A DNA stretch of 64,000 nucleotides, from assembly GCF_005405365.1 (NCBI RefSeq), contig NZ_BJDX01000001.1, positions 248,001 through 312,000 of the forward strand. The letters are read 5' to 3'. This document shows positions 63,394-64,000 of this stretch, in pieces. Within the stretch, counting starts at the first letter, position 1. Each line of letters opens with the position of its first letter. A model generated the notes under the pieces. It ran no database searches and had not been told where the DNA came from. It saw only the letters and a program-made list of their open reading frames with translations. The position numbers were made by a program, and so were the translations under genes. Source of the DNA: Enterococcus xiangfangensis. GTDB lineage: Bacteria; Bacillota; Bacilli; Lactobacillales; Enterococcaceae.

Positions 63394-63471
63394 CACTAGG
63401 TAGTTAACGGACGATAAAACTAATTGAACGATTCTTCATTTACGGTACTCGTTGTTACTAGGTTCTGGTAT

Positions 63472-63500
63472 ATAATAATACTATATAGTGGGATGGTCAA
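63472..63500 (-). promoter_or_regulatory. padR operon promoter with internal palindrome
   Basis: Minus-strand TTGACC (63495-63500), 17-bp spacer, TATTAT (63472-63477). The spacer holds the perfect palindrome ACTATATAGT (63480-63489), a second candidate PadR site. Confidence 0.65.
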
Positions 63501-63602
63501 GTACTTTGCTTGAATTTTTTTAAATATTTCGCGTCAGTTCTTTCTAATTACTTTGGCGCTTGTTTTTTCAAATTGGCTATTATTATAGAAGCTTTAGCTC
63601 AT

Positions 63603-63636
63603 AAAAAACAGCTCATTGAATCAACAATGAGCTGTT
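63603..63636 (-). terminator. Terminator of the FtsX-like permease gene
   Basis: 12-bp perfect stem AACAGCTCATTG/CAATGAGCTGTT with 6-nt loop and T6 on the minus strand. Confidence 0.9.
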
Positions 63637-63638
63637 AC

Positions 63639-64000
63639 TTATACTATTTTTTTCTGATAGGCACAGGCTGCCCAGTAAAATAATACATAGACTACCAACA
63701 TCAAACCGCAGAAAAGATAAACAAAACCATAGTTTGCATTTTTAGCGATATGAGCGATTACTGAAAGTGCCAGCATACTGTGAATCAGCGCTAAAATGGC
63801 TGGAATAAAAAAGACGACACGATTCTCACGTTTGATTTCTTGATAGATTGCTTTATCTGGAATCCCCATTTGCCGCAACAAGCCATATTGTTTTTTCTTC
63901 TGTTTGAATTCTGAGAGCTGACGTAAGGTCACCATACTAGCTGTCGTAATAATAAACGTTGTTGTAACAAAGGTCACTACAAACAAAACTAACCCTACAC
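63639..64000 (-). CDS. FtsX-like ABC permease, C-terminal part, 5' end outside window
   Basis: The frame stays open to the right edge, giving about 120 residues. It has three membrane helices (the first running off the edge) and the MacB/FtsX-type QLSEFKQKKKQYGLLRQMGIPDKAIYQEIKRE loop between helices, as in the C-terminus of BceB-type permeases that handle peptide antibiotics. The ATPase and any sensor lie beyond the window. Confidence 0.8.
   Translation of the reverse strand, partial: VGLVLFVVTFVTTTFIITTASMVTLRQLSEFKQKKKQYGLLRQMGIPDKAIYQEIKRENRVVFFIPAILALIHSMLALSVIAHIAKNANYGFVYLFCGLMLVVYVLFYWAACAYQKKIV

Overview
The window reads as a chromosomal segment of a low-GC Gram-positive coccus in or near Enterococcus. 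The evidence is the WalR-WalK-YycH block, a sigma-54-driven mannose PTS operon with a LevR/ManR-type activator and a ManO-like DUF956 gene, an L21-Prp-L27 ribosomal block, class Ib ribonucleotide reductase, FeoAB and strong AGGAGG ribosome sites. The species cannot be fixed from sequence alone. No transposase, phage, plasmid or CRISPR sequence was seen.

Layout: 1-4700 carries yycH (cut by the edge), walK, walR, a DegV protein and a DUF1836 protein, all on the minus strand, then tRNA-Lys(CTT). 4980-10341 is a leader of several hundred bases followed by a complete leuABCD operon on the plus strand. The leader holds a promoter, a 14-codon peptide ending in three Leu codons, and two hairpins, the second an intrinsic terminator: a translation-coupled leucine attenuator. 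10480-16000 (minus) holds a MarR/multidrug ABC exporter pair with two matching operators, and feoA-feoB with a tiny Cys-rich FeoB-associated protein behind a Fur-like site. 16200-19850 (plus) is nrdH-nrdE-nrdF under two NrdR boxes, without nrdI. 19840-22260 has MgtC-like, RsuA-type pseudouridine synthase and nagB genes.

22370-28080 is a mannitol operon (mtlA-mtlR-mtlF-mtlD) with a palindromic activator site and a cre. Its MtlA carries a second, Cys-less EIIB-like domain. 28040-34870 is the mannose PTS (separate EIIB, EIIAB, EIIC, EIID, DUF956) plus its activator, with a near-perfect -24/-12 promoter and a 50-bp palindrome between them. 35100-41100 has trkA-trkH, an unknown membrane-anchored protein and brnQ. 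41400-43540 has a DUF1801 protein, queG, and a coupled ECF S-component gene with no ordinary start codon. 43720-44900 is the rplU-prp-rpmA operon behind an L21-type leader.

45000-46570 (plus) has a UDG-superfamily protein, an O-methyltransferase and tRNA-Arg(TCT). 46600-48600 is very AT-rich and holds an acyltransferase, a signal-peptidase-like protein lacking its catalytic residues, and decayed sequence; it looks acquired. 48600-52330 has lplA, an MBL-fold hydrolase, a DUF975 protein and an M42 peptidase. 52500-57600 is a two-component system plus ABC-2 exporter resembling LnrJKLMN. 57690-60990 is a tandem-domain MerR regulator divergent from a UvrA-like ABC protein. 60990-63500 is a PadR-DUF1048-ABC exporter operon, and the end of an FtsX-like permease closes the window.

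The common thread is nutrient and envelope-stress control: sugar PTS, leucine supply, iron, K+, and three drug- or stress-type export modules, each beside its own regulator. The most unusual items are the leucine attenuator, the start-less S-component, the catalytically dead signal peptidase homologue and the duplicated, degenerate EIIB domain of MtlA.
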